DNA of 64,000 bases from an uncultured Flavobacteriales bacterium (lineage in GTDB: Bacteria > Bacteroidota > Bacteroidia > Flavobacteriales_D > Parvicellaceae): the NCBI GenBank assembly GCA_943788115.1, contig CALSPA010000004.1, positions 1-64,000 of the forward strand, given 5' to 3'. A program made the translations under genes and the position numbers. Positions 17,401 to 27,620 of the stretch are shown in pieces (position 1 is the stretch's first letter; each line of letters opens with the position of its first letter). A model generated the notes under the pieces. It searched no databases. It saw nothing but the letters and a program-made list of their open reading frames with translations, and was not told the origin of the DNA.

Positions 17401-17427
17401 AGCAATTAGAGTAAGTATTTTTTTCAT
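14424..17427 (-). CDS. Lysyl-endopeptidase-like secreted serine protease, T9SS (frame broken by indels)
   Basis: Start chosen at 17427 (MKKILTLIATIILTFGVNAQ), not the longer frame at 17460, because the signal peptide begins there. A trypsin-fold protease lies at about 200-445 with catalytic His253 (TANHC), Asp308 (AADHALLQI) and Ser388 (GVTEPGSSGSP). Asp420 in YDYYGR matches the S1-pocket Asp that gives Achromobacter lysyl endopeptidase its Lys specificity. C-terminal modules (Ig-like, two SprB-type repeats) precede a type A sorting domain (YPNPSNG ... MSIVKSN). The 3' third is broken by five single-base indels at about 15377, 15151, 15060, 14986 and 14915 (net +1); correcting them gives a 1000-residue protein. 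Confidence 0.85.
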
Positions 17428-17674
17428 GTTTTTAATTGTTTTAAAAAAGAATACAATCACTAAATAAAAAGTGTTGATTTCTTAAAATTCATTCCTAATA
17501 TAATTAAAAACTGATTTTTTATGAAAGGTTGCTTAATAATTAAAAATTAAAAGCTAATTGACTATTTATATTTAAACTGACGCTAGTCTTAGCTTTATGT
17601 TATTTATTTCTAAACGCAACAATCCGATTATAAATAAATAGGTGGTTAAAAGGAATTATGATTATAAGATCTTT

Positions 17675-20600
17675 TTAGAGACCCTCATTTTTATTTTCAT
17701 TAATGCCCAAATACTTTTTAATGTTAATAATTTCACTTTTTAAATCACTAATTTCTTGCTCTTTTTCTTGCATCTTATTTAGAAAGTCAGGTTCATTTAT
17801 TTCATTTAAAGAAACTAAAACCAAAATTGTCTTTTTAAGCTGCCCTTTAGCATCATAAATCCCTTCCAATGCTTTCCCTACTACATTTCCAGATTTAATA
17901 GCTTTCATACCTTCTCCAGCTATACTTGAACTGGTAATCCAATCTCCTGGATTTATTTCACCATTTTCTAAATTAACTTTTACCTCTACTTGACCTGCTA
18001 AACAGATGTATTTGTATTTTCTACCAGGATGCAACCCTTCCATTTGATCTATATCTCCTAACTGAAGAATAGGGTATGCTTTAGGGTTAGATGTATTTGA
18101 AACAATACCAATTAAACTCTTTTCATATGAAGAATTAGATTTTATTAATTTTCTTCCGGAACTGGAAACAGAAACAACATCACCTTCAGAAACATCTTCT
18201 CCTACCCACATGACTTCTGCAAGGTCGTATCCAATTTCTCCAGTTGCAACATTCCAATTCATACCATAATCTTCTGGCATATTATTCAATACCGCTTTTA
18301 TATTTCCATCTATATGTAATTTTGCTGTTGGGTTAATATCTCCAATTCCAACATCGCCATCCTCATCAATGATTAACCTTTGTGTTCCATTTTGAGTAAA
18401 CAAAATCATTTCATCCCCATTATCTCCTGTGCCAATTTCTAATTGTGCTTCATCATTACCTGTCGTCTCAAATCTAATAAATGCATTATCAGATGCGCTT
18501 GGACCAAACAAAATTGCTTTATTATCAGTTGAGCTATTTGTTCCGGTACCGGTTAATTGAATATTACCATTTACTTCTAGCGCTTCACCAGGGTTGTCCG
18601 TGCCTATCCCTACATTATTACCAACTGGATTAATAGCTAAAGGCTTTGATGCCCATGTTTGAATCCAATTATAAGATGAAGCAATTCCCATGGTAAGTGA
18701 AGAACCATTTCCTTGTATTCTAAAAACACCTCCAACACCACTAGAAGTTGGAACTGCATTTGTACTATTATAAAGTTGAAGTCGCTGTGTAGGACTCGAT
18801 GTTCCTATACCAACATTTGTTCCATTATTAAATATATTGGAGGTCGCTACCCAATCTGTACCATCGTGTCTAATGGTTTGACCTGATGTTCCGGTAACAC
18901 TAAAAGTACCATCAGATCCGTCTTGTCCGTCTGCTCCTGGTAATCCTGGTGCTCCGTCTTGTCCATCTTGTCCGTCTGCTCCTGGTAATCCAGGTGCTCC
19001 ATCTTGCCATCTTGCCGTCTGCTCCTGGTAATCCAGGTGCTCCATCTTGTCCATCTTGTCCGTCTGCTCCTGGTAATCCAGGTGCTCCATCTTGCCCATC
19101 AGCTCCTGGTAATCCAGGCGCTCCATCTTGCCCATCAGCTCCTGGTAGTCCAGGTGCTCCATCTTGCTCCGTCTGCTCCTGGTAATCCTGGTGCTCCGTC
19201 TTGCCCATCTTGTCCGTCTGCTCCTGGTAATCCAGGTGCTCCATCTTGCCCATCAGCTCCTGGTAATCCAGGCGCTCCATCTTGTCCATCTTGCCCATCA
19301 GCTCCTGGTAGTCCAGGTGCTCCTCTTGCCATCTTGTCCGTCTGCTCCTGGTAGTCCTGGTGCTCCATCTTGCCCATCAGCTCCTGGTAATCCTGGTGCT
19401 CCATCTTGTCCGTCTTGTCCGTCAGCTCCTGGTAATCCTGGTGTCCATCTTGCCATCTTGTCCGTCTGCTCCTGGTAATCCAGGTGCTCCATCTTGCCCA
19501 GTCTAGCTCCTGGTAGTCCAGGTGCTCCATCTTGCCCATCAGCTCCTGGTAGTCCAGGTGCTCCATCTTGTCCGTCTTGTCCGTCAGCTCCTGGTAATCC
19601 TGGTGCTCCAGTCTTGTCCGTCTGCTCCTGGTAATCCTGGTGCTCCATCTTGCCCATCAGCTCCTGGTAGTCCAGGTGCTCCATCTTGCCCATCAGCTCC
19701 TGGTAGTCCAGGTGCTCCATCTTGTCCGTCAGCTCCTGGTAATCCTGGTGCTCCGATCTTGTCCGTCTGCTCCTGGTAATCCTGGTGCTCCATCTTGCCC
19801 ATCAGCTCCTGGTAGTCCAGGTGCTCCATCTTGTCCTCTTGTCCGTCAGCTCCTGGTAATCCTGGTGCTCCATCTTGTCCATCTTGACCGTCTGCTCCTG
19901 GTAATCCTGGTGCTCCATCTTGTCCATCTGCTCCTGGTAATCCAGGCGCTCCATCTTGCCCATCAGCTCCTGGTAGTCCAGGTGCTCCATCTTGTCCGTC
20001 AGCTCCTGGTAGTCCTGGTGCTCCATCTTGTCCGTCTGCTCCTGGTAATCCTGGTGCTCCATCTTGCCCATCAGCTCCTGGTAGTCCAGGTGCTCCATCT
20101 TGTCCGTCTTGTCCGTCAGCTCCTGGTAATCCTGGTGCTCCATCTTGTCCATCTTGTCCGTCTGCTCCTGGTAATCCAGGTGCTCCATCTTGCCCATCAG
20201 CTCCTGGTAATCCAGGCGCTCCATCTTGCCCATCAGCTCCTGGTAATCCAGGCGCTCCATCTTGTCCGTCTGCTCCTGGTAATCCAGGTGCTCCATCTTG
20301 CCCATCAGCTCCTGGTAGTCCTGGTGCTCCGTCTTGTCCATCTTGTCCGTCTGCTCCTGGTAATCCTGGTGCTCCATCTTGCCCATCAGCTCCTGGTAGT
20401 CCAGGTGCTCCATCTTGTCCGTCTTGTCCGTCAGCTCCTGGTAATCCTGGTGCTCCATCTTGCCCATCAGCTCCTGGTAGTCCAGGTGCTCCATCTTGTC
20501 CATCTTGTCCGTCTGCTCCTGGTAATCCAGGCGCTCCATCTTGTCCGTCAGCTCCTGGTAATCCTGGTGCTCCGTCTTGTCCATCTTGTCCGTCTGCTCC

Positions 20601-22487
20601 TGGTAATCCAGGTGCTCCATCTTGCCCATCAGCTCCTGGTAGTCCTGGTGCTCCGTCTTGTCCATCTTGTCCGTCTGCTCCTGGTAATCCAGGTGCTCCA
20701 TCTTGCCCATCAGCTCCTGGTAATCCAGGTGCTCCATCTTGCCCATCTTGTCCGTCTGCTCCTGGTAATCCAGGTGCTCCATCTTGCCCATCAGCTCCTG
20801 GTAGTCCTGGTGCTCCGTCTTGTCCGTCTGCTCCTGGTAGTCCTGGTGCTCCGTCTTGTCCGTCTGCTCCTGGTAATCCAGGTGCTCCATCTTGTCCATC
20901 TTGTCCGTCTGCTCCTGGTAATCCAGGTGCTCCATCTTGCCCATCAGCTCCTGGTAGTCCAGGTGCTCCATCTTGTCCGTCTGCTCCTGGTAATCCTGGT
21001 GCTCCATCTTGCCCATCAGCTCCTGGTAGTCCAGGTGCTCCATCTTGTCCGTCTTGTCCGTCAGCTCCTGGTAATCCTGGTGCTCCATCTTGCCCATCAG
21101 CTCCTGGTAATCCAGGCGCTCCATCTTGTCCATCTTGTCCGTCTGCTCCTGGTAATCCAGGTGCTCCATCTTGCCCATCAGCTCCTGGTAGTCCTGGTGC
21201 TCCGTCTTGTCCATCTTGTCCGTCTGCTCCTGGTAATCCAGGTGCTCCATCTTGTCCATCTTGTCCGTCTGCTCCTGGTAATCCAGGCGCTCCATCTTGT
21301 CCGTCAGCTCCAGGTAATCCTGGTGCTCCATCTTGCCCATCAGCTCCTGGTAGTCCTGGTGCTCCGTCTTGTCCGTCTTGTCCGTCTGCTCCTGGTAATC
21401 CTGGTGCTCCATCTTGCCCATCAGCTCCTGGTAGTCCAGGTGCTCCATCTTGTCCGTCTTGTCCGTCAGCTCCTGGTAATCCTGGTGCTCCATCTTGCCC
21501 ATCAGCTCCTGGTAGTCCAGGTGCTCCATCTTGTCCATCTTGTCCGTCTGCTCCTGGTAATCCAGGCGCTCCATCTTGTCCGTCTGCTCCTGGTAATCCT
21601 GGTGCTCCGTCTTGTCCATCTTGTCCGTCAGATCCAGAAGGGCCTTGCTGACCTGTCATATCTACTGAAACCGTATTACCACTTTCAATTCCAATTGTTA
21701 AATTATTAGTTAAAGAATCAAATGATAACAGCTGAATTATCTGATCATCAGTTCCTGTACCATCTTGCAGAAATGCCAAATCGACACTAGTAGAATTACC
21801 ATTTTCTATATCAATCTGTAAAACAGTACCTGTTAACGTAGCCCCTGTTAAATTTTGATTATCTCCTGCATCATCACCATTACAGACATAACCAGAAGAA
21901 GTTATCTCACTTGGTGAAAGAACATTATTAGTGTCTAAATCTGTACCACTCTCAATTAACAAACCACCATTAGGACAATTAGGATCACCAACATTTAAAA
22001 CTGTTTGTTGAATAATTGAAGACGGTCCCTGAGGCCCTATTGTTCCAGGTAACCCGGGAGGTCCTGCTGGACCACCACCAGATGTTTTAGCATATAAAGC
22101 ATATGGGACACTCATCAACTCATTGGTTGACATTATGGCGTAGTTTGTTCCACCATTGACATCAAGACCAGTTTCTATAAAGTATGGTCCTAAGCTCCAA
22201 TCTATTGTGGAAAAACTTCCACTTATTACAGTTCCTAATCCAATATCTAAATTGACTAGCCCATAAGAATTAGTACTTAAACTAAACGTTTCTTGATAAA
22301 CGGGATTACCATTTACACTACCTTGAATAATAGTAAATTGAAAACCAACGGCTTGGTTTTGTAACATGCTTCCAGACGCATCTCTCACAATAGATTGATA
22401 CTTAAAAGCTTCAGGAGGTGACTGAGCAAAAAGGTTTGTAATTATTAAAAAAGTGCTAAATAGAAATAAGAATATATGTTTTTTCAT
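17675..22487 (-). CDS. Giant collagen-like exported protein (frame broken by indels)
   Basis: Signal peptide (1-21), an N-terminal domain typical of Bacteroidota collagen-like proteins ([17 protein letters not shown] ... [10 protein letters not shown]), a short GPPGLPG piece, a DQI/NL linker, then dozens of Gly-X-Y units built from [12 protein letters not shown] with an optional GQD. The C-terminal ~430 residues have tail-fibre-like NVGIGT repeats, a [19 protein letters not shown] domain (weakly like phage fibre G2-type domains) and a final coiled coil. A trimeric surface fibre is likely. About 11 indels at 19006-19836 break the frame (net -2); correction gives 4815 nt, 1604 residues. Proline hydroxylation is not implied. 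Confidence 0.82.
18900..21640 (-). repeat. Tandem collagen-coding repeat array
   Basis: Tandem units of 36 nt (12 residues) or 45 nt (15 residues) inside the collagen-like gene. They differ at a few fixed sites (aat/agt, cca/cct, ggt/ggc, cca/ccg), and the variants are shuffled along the array, which suggests homogenisation by unequal recombination. The stretch 19860-21640 keeps frame perfectly; 19006-19836 contains the indels. Confidence 0.9.
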
Positions 22488-22489
22488 AA

Positions 22490-22966
22490 TTAATATGATT
22501 TTTGAATTTTAAACGTCTTAAGAAGCTTGTTGTCTGAAGAAATGAAGCTTAAAAAATAAGCTCCACTCTCGTATTTATAAAAAGGGAGTAGCGTAATATT
22601 TTGAGTTATTCGCCTTGTGGTTAATAGTTTTCCTCTAGCATCATAAAGGTCAAACCTAGATACTTTATCAATTTCTTTGACTTGTATATTTAATTGATCT
22701 ACAGCTGGGTTTGGATAAATAGAAACTTCAAAACTAATTTCAATTGTTTCTATATTTGTAATCTCAAAAACAGGTTGATGAAAACCTTGGGTAACATCAT
22801 TCTTGCCATCAGTTCCGGTTAAAATCACCACTTCTCCTATTGTATAATCTAAAGTTGCTACAGAATTTGAAGTTGAATTGCCTTGAGTAGCAATAACCTC
22901 CTGAGAAATCATATTACTTGTTAATAGTGAAAAGCAAATAAAAGCAATCAGCTTAGGTTTTTCCAT
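22490..22966 (-). CDS. Small T9SS protein paired with collagen-like gene
   Basis: 158 residues: signal peptide (to about residue 21, MISQ), a short domain with [19 protein letters not shown] and [11 protein letters not shown], then a type A sorting domain ([14 protein letters not shown] ... [11 protein letters not shown]). The TQGFHQP family is common in Bacteroidota next to fibre or adhesin genes. It is transcribed first, two bases before the collagen-like gene, so the two are probably one operon; it may help export or anchor the fibre. The role is inferred from position only. Confidence 0.8.
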   Translation of the reverse strand: MEKPKLIAFICFSLLTSNMISQEVIATQGNSTSNSVATLDYTIGEVVILTGTDGKNDVTQGFHQPVFEITNIETIEISFEVSIYPNPAVDQLNIQVKEIDKVSRFDLYDARGKLLTTRRITQNITLLPFYKYESGAYFLSFISSDNKLLKTFKIQKSY

Positions 22967-23309
22967 GAAATATTAATTTGTCATTTTAATTTTTATAAAA
23001 TAAGATTGTTAAATTAATAAAAACAACGTCACTTAATGGAATAATATGCCGAACAGCTTGATTATAGCGACAATTTATTCTAAAACACACACTAAGCATA
23101 AAAAAAAGAACACCAACAAACTGATTAAAACAGTGAACAAATAAGGAAATTGATTTACCAACTATTGACAGAAATAGAATTTAGGAAACCAAAAAAAAGT
23201 GTGCTTAAAAATAATCTTAATTTATAATACACTCATGTTCACAACAAAATGGTTCATTTTCAAAATAATAAGTCTATTTTTACTTAGACGAATTATAAAA
23301 TAAATAAAA

Positions 23310-23507
23310 ATGAAATTGAAATTAATTGTATTAAGTTTTGTATTTGCCATAGGGTTTTCATCATGTCAAAAATGTGTTGAGTGCACCGACTGCCCAACAG
23401 GTGTTACTTTAGATCAAGCAGAGTTTTGTGAAAGTGATTTTGACTCAAAAGATGACTACAATTCGGCAGTTGCCTTAGTTGAGGCGTTTGGTTGTGATTG
23501 CAAATAA
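23310..23507 (+). CDS. Cysteine-rich small lipoprotein
   Basis: 65 residues with a lipoprotein signal (AIGFSSC, Cys19) and a tiny mature domain containing six more Cys: KCVECTDCP, EFCESDF and FGCDCK, plus an acidic helix (SKDDYNSAVALVEAF). The Cys pattern suggests disulfide bonds or metal binding. Families of this kind occur widely in Flavobacteriia with no assigned function. The 343-base gap before it (22967-23309) shows no other gene. Confidence 0.7.
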   Translation: MKLKLIVLSFVFAIGFSSCQKCVECTDCPTGVTLDQAEFCESDFDSKDDYNSAVALVEAFGCDCK

Positions 23508-23693
23508 TTGAATCATTTCCTCAAAATTATCGCAATTATTTGAGTTAATCACTCTTTTTTTTACAGCGCTATACCTAGCGGAAAAAACAATATTTAAAAC
23601 TAGACTTGTTGTCAAAAACACATGTCCAATCATTTTATCTAGTCTTAAGTCAGTAAAGAAACTGAATTCAATTATTAATTGTTGTAAAATTAA

Positions 23694-24065
23694 TTACTGG
23701 CAAAGTAGTGGTTGGGGGTTATCAATTACTCTGCACAATTCATATAAAAAACCAATGAAAAGCTCTGCAGCCAAATTTTCAACTTGAGGTGTTTCAAATT
23801 TTGATGTTTGATAAACGGAGACAGTATTGGGCCTGTATAAGTTTTTAACTTCAAAACTATAAACATTAATTTTTTTTCCTTTGGAACTAATCAGTTTCGT
23901 ATTAAATAAAGGTTTTTTTGCAGCAAATCTTTTGAAATCAAAAGGATCATTACTTGAAATGAAAAAAGATGATGCATTTACTTTATAAGGCTTAAACTCA
24001 AAATTGATTTCTTGAGCTATCGTAAAAAAAGGCAAACAAAACAGTATGAAAAAAATCCTTTGCAT
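23694..24065 (-). CDS. Secreted hypothetical protein
   Basis: 123 residues with a signal peptide (MQRIFFILFCLPFFTIAQ) and a mature part of about 105 residues, beta-rich with many Phe (EINFEFKPYKVNASSFFISS). Two cysteines near the C-terminus (LCRVIDNPQPLLC) may form a disulfide. I recognise no family. It is transcribed away from the TPR gene at 24229; the gap holds an A-rich tract only. Confidence 0.6.
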   Translation of the reverse strand: MQRIFFILFCLPFFTIAQEINFEFKPYKVNASSFFISSNDPFDFKRFAAKKPLFNTKLISSKGKKINVYSFEVKNLYRPNTVSVYQTSKFETPQVENLAAELFIGFLYELCRVIDNPQPLLCQ

Positions 24066-24228
24066 GGGTTAATTTACAAAATCTATACAATAGTTTTTTC
24101 ACTATTCTATTAAAGCCACTTGCATTTTATCACAAAAACCAGCTATTTCATCCCATTTATACTTTTTAAAAAAAAAAAATCCTTTAAACACTAAAAAAAC
24201 ATACTATTGCAAAAAAAAAATTTAAACC

Positions 24229-25197
24229 ATGAAAAATTTAACTCTTATAATACTGACATGCATCAGTGTTTCTTTATTTGCTCAAAAAACAAAAACCAAA
24301 GGCTGTGGATGGTATGAATATATTCAACCGCCATCAAATATGGCTTTAGGCCAATTTAAATCATACTTCGTTGAACCAGATCTTTCTTCTGAAAGAATAA
24401 GTGATATTAAAAGTAAATGCAACCTTACAGGGTTAACTAAAACAAATAATGAAGTTGATGCTGATGTAATTGTTAAAATAAGTGTTACTAGAATAGCTTT
24501 TCAACCTCATGATTACAAAAAAAATGTAACTACTACTGAAAAAGATGGTGTTAAAACCACAACAGTAACACACACCTATACTGGATATGGTTCGTATAAC
24601 GTTCGTTATAAAATTTATTCTAGAGCAAACAATGAACTGCTTTACTCAACAGATTATCAAGGTGGAAAGTCCATTAATGTTTCTAGCAGAACAAGTGCTA
24701 CGGATGCATACAACAAATATAAAAATCAAAAACAATCTGCTAAAAATAATTATGTAGGTGCTGGAATAATTGCAATAAATAAAAAGGTAAATGATGTCCT
24801 TTGCTACTTAAATAAAAAACAAAACATAAAAGGCCTTGAAGTAAAAGCCAAAAAATTCAACTATGACGATTACAACAAAGGAATTGAAATTCTTGCCACA
24901 TTCTTAAATGACCCCAACAAGGAGACAAGAACCACAGAAATAAATAATGCTATAAAATTTTGGGAAACTGAAATTCCAAATGCTGATCTAGATTCAAAAA
25001 AAGCTAGAATAAACAAAAAGGTTTTGGCAGGAGCTCATTATAATATTGGACTAGCGCACTTCATGCTTTACAATTATGAACAAGCAAAAGCAGCACTTGT
25101 AGAAGCTCAAAAATATGATAAGAGTGTGACAATCCATCACAAACCTCTAATTAAAGAATGTGAGAAACAAATCCCTAGAAAAGTAAACTTAAAATAA
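24229..25197 (+). CDS. Secreted TPR-containing protein, unknown function
   Basis: 322 residues with a signal peptide (CISVSLFAQ). The first half has a mixed beta region with a Thr-rich hairpin (KNVTTTEKDGVKTTTVTHTY) and a YKIYSRANNELLY motif, recalling periplasmic tripartite or lipoprotein-type beta domains. The end (about 255-310) contains one or two TPR helices (HYNIGLAHFMLYNYEQAKAALVEAQKYDK), suggesting protein binding. No family is recognised. It ends at a strong hairpin shared with the convergent phosphatase gene. Confidence 0.65.
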   Translation: MKNLTLIILTCISVSLFAQKTKTKGCGWYEYIQPPSNMALGQFKSYFVEPDLSSERISDIKSKCNLTGLTKTNNEVDADVIVKISVTRIAFQPHDYKKNVTTTEKDGVKTTTVTHTYTGYGSYNVRYKIYSRANNELLYSTDYQGGKSINVSSRTSATDAYNKYKNQKQSAKNNYVGAGIIAINKKVNDVLCYLNKKQNIKGLEVKAKKFNYDDYNKGIEILATFLNDPNKETRTTEINNAIKFWETEIPNADLDSKKARINKKVLAGAHYNIGLAHFMLYNYEQAKAALVEAQKYDKSVTIHHKPLIKECEKQIPRKVNLK

Positions 25198-25205
25198 CTT
25201 TTTGC

Positions 25206-25242
25206 TTTAAAGCTCACCAACTGAAAATTGGTGAGCTTTAAA
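25206..25242. terminator. Bidirectional stem-loop between convergent genes
   Basis: A perfect 15-bp stem (25206-25220 with 25228-25242) and a 7-base loop separate the stops at 25197 and 25243. T-runs are weak on both sides, but the strong stem and convergent position fit termination in both directions. Confidence 0.75.
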
Positions 25243-27567
25243 CTATATTTTCACCCCCATCAAACAAACATCATCTATTTGTTCTAAAGCGCCTTTCCAT
25301 TTTTCAAACTCCATATTTAAGGCTTGAAGTTGACCCTCCATTCCTAACTCTTTATTTTTTAAGAGCAGTCTTTTTAATGCTACTGATTTATATTTTTTTC
25401 CTGTCTTTTCACCAAATTGATCAGCATATCCATCGGAAAAAAGATAAATTAAATCACCAGTATTTAATTCAATTTTATGATTTGTAAATGGTTTTTTTGT
25501 TACAAACATTCCTATTGGCTGTTTATCAGCAAGTAATTCCTCAACACTTGAACTAGCTTTCCTAATAATCCACAAAGGATTGTTTGCGCCAGCCCATTCC
25601 AATTCCTTGTTTTCAAGATTTAGAGCACATAAAGATATATCCATACCATCTCTTATTTCTTCAGCTGAATTTCCAAATTTATTAATCACGAGTTCTCTTA
25701 CCCTATTTAGGATCGCTGCTGGTTCATAAATTTGCTCTTCGTTAAATGCTTTTGACAGGAAATTAGAGCAAATTACTGAAACCATAGCTCCAGGAACTCC
25801 ATGCCCAGTACAATCTGCAACTGCAAAGTAAATCACATCATTTATTTTTTCAATCCAATAAAAATCTCCTGAGACAATGCCTTTTGGAAGGTATAAAACA
25901 AACGAATTAGGCAAATGCTGTTTTAAAGATTTGACAGCTGGTAGAATTGCATTCTGAAGTCTTTTAGCATAATTAAGACTGTCAGTAATGTCTTTATTTT
26001 TCTGACTGACCAATTCTTCAGCACTTTTTTGTTTTGTTATGTCGGTGTCAATAATAATATAGTTTGTAAGTGTTCCATCTTTATTAAAAACAGGTGTAAT
26101 TGTTGAAGATTCCCAAACCTTATCACCAGTTTTAGTATAGTTAATGGAATCGTACTGAAAAGGCAATCTTGAAGATTTACAATTTTCTAAAACCTCTCCA
26201 ATGTTAGGGAAATTGCTAATTTCAAGAATGTTATTCCCTCTTTCAGCAATTAACTCATCTAGGTTAAGTTTGTTAAGTCTTATAAAACTGTCGTTTACCC
26301 ACTCTATTTTGCCTTTATGATCAAGAATTAAAATAACATTTTCGGTTTCTCGTACCACCAATGAAAGACGCTCTAAAACGTTGTTTTTTTCCTCAATTAT
26401 TTTTTTCTGTTTTTTTGTTTTAGCATATCTTTCAATAATAATTAGTAAAGAAATTACTATAAATGCCATCAGCCCTATAAGTGTGTAGCTAAAAGTTTGT
26501 TCTTTATTTATTGTCTCTTGTTTTTCAGCTATCTCCTGCTGGTGTTTTAAATTATCTTTTTGTTTCTTCAAGTCATACTCATCAGCCAGCTTCATGATTT
26601 GAAGCTCCTCTTCAGCATTAGTTTTAGAGAGAATTTCTTGAAGCTCTAAATGTTTTTCCAACATCTCTATTGCCAATTGAAATTCTTCTTTTGATTTGTA
26701 AATTTGATACAATTCATGATAAATAGCATTTATGATTTTAACAGATTTTATTTCCTGTGCATGAACCATTGCTTTTTCGCAGCTTAAAATTGCGTTTTGA
26801 TAATCCTTTTTATTCCTAAAAGTTGACGCCATGTTAACACAAGCAGATGCTTGACCAAATTCATCATTAAATTCTCGGTAAATAGAAAAACTTTTATTAT
26901 GGTATTTAATGGCTTTTTCATAACTATCGAAAGAAGCATATGAATTCCCTATGTTGGTATATGTTGATGCTAAACCTTTTCTATCTCCCAGTTTCTTTTT
27001 TAAGTAAATGCTTTTTAGATAATAATTAAGTGCATCTAGGTATTCTTCATTTTCTTTAAAGACATTACCAATGTTATTGTTTAAAGTTGCTTGTGCGGAA
27101 AGGTTATCTAACTCTTTTGCAATTTTCAAGGCTTTATTGTAATAACTTAATGCATCTTCATAATTTTTTTGCTCAAAATAAATAGCTCCGATAAAACCAT
27201 AAGAATTAGACTCTCCTAGCTGATTTTTAATTTCTTGATAAAACTTTAAAGCTTTTAAGATCTTATCTAAACCAACCTCATTTTGAGATTTATATTTATT
27301 GGCATACGCATTAATATATAACGCAGTAGCCATCTGTTTTTTATCACCTAATGAATCCGCAAGAGAATAATAAAGCTCTGCAAAATATATAGCACTATCT
27401 GGATTTTTTATTAAATAGCCCTCCCAAGCCAATAATTTAACGGCATTAAAACGAATGTCTATAGAAAAATTAGAGTTGTTCCATATCTGAGCTAACGAAT
27501 CAATCTTTGAATGAGCAAAAACGTTAATGTTGATAGCTAACAATAGAAATAGAACTCCTTTTTTCAT
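25243..27567 (-). CDS. TPR-PAS-SpoIIE protein phosphatase
   Basis: 774 residues. Signal peptide or N-terminal anchor, TPR repeats (about 60-300: YNKALKIAKELDN, YLKSIYLKKKLGDRKG), one membrane segment (about 357-380, SYTLIGLMAFIVISLLIII), a PAS domain (about 395-510, VILILDHKGKIEWVNDSF) and a C-terminal SpoIIE/PP2C phosphatase (GIVSGDFYWIEK, AVADCTGHGVPGAMVS, LIYLFSDGYADQFG). Known relatives dephosphorylate anti-anti-sigma factors in partner-switching pathways. No anti-sigma genes lie nearby. The TPR part is probably periplasmic, with sensing passed through the membrane to the phosphatase. Confidence 0.9.
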   Translation of the reverse strand: MKKGVLFLLLAININVFAHSKIDSLAQIWNNSNFSIDIRFNAVKLLAWEGYLIKNPDSAIYFAELYYSLADSLGDKKQMATALYINAYANKYKSQNEVGLDKILKALKFYQEIKNQLGESNSYGFIGAIYFEQKNYEDALSYYNKALKIAKELDNLSAQATLNNNIGNVFKENEEYLDALNYYLKSIYLKKKLGDRKGLASTYTNIGNSYASFDSYEKAIKYHNKSFSIYREFNDEFGQASACVNMASTFRNKKDYQNAILSCEKAMVHAQEIKSVKIINAIYHELYQIYKSKEEFQLAIEMLEKHLELQEILSKTNAEEELQIMKLADEYDLKKQKDNLKHQQEIAEKQETINKEQTFSYTLIGLMAFIVISLLIIIERYAKTKKQKKIIEEKNNVLERLSLVVRETENVILILDHKGKIEWVNDSFIRLNKLNLDELIAERGNNILEISNFPNIGEVLENCKSSRLPFQYDSINYTKTGDKVWESSTITPVFNKDGTLTNYIIIDTDITKQKSAEELVSQKNKDITDSLNYAKRLQNAILPAVKSLKQHLPNSFVLYLPKGIVSGDFYWIEKINDVIYFAVADCTGHGVPGAMVSVICSNFLSKAFNEEQIYEPAAILNRVRELVINKFGNSAEEIRDGMDISLCALNLENKELEWAGANNPLWIIRKASSSVEELLADKQPIGMFVTKKPFTNHKIELNTGDLIYLFSDGYADQFGEKTGKKYKSVALKRLLLKNKELGMEGQLQALNMEFEKWKGALEQIDDVCLMGVKI

Positions 27568-27620
27568 TGGGGATAGGGTAAGTGATTTTTGTTATTCACA
27601 AAAGGGGTTAATTTAATTTT

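Noticed and set aside
17461-17674. Possible small gene in the gap between protease and collagen-like genes
   Set aside because: No frame of more than about 25 codons with a plausible start is seen; AT-rich DNA only.
18900-21640. Regularly spaced repeats that could suggest a CRISPR array
   Set aside because: Units are contiguous, without unique spacers, and translate continuously as Gly-X-Y; no cas genes are nearby.
19640-21709. Long open frame of Leu/Val/His-rich sequence on the plus strand, and another on the minus strand (19802-21619)
   Set aside because: Both are alternative frames of the collagen-coding repeats, whose unit lengths are multiples of three without stops. The minus-strand Gly-X-Y frame has the signal peptide and sorting context; these have none.
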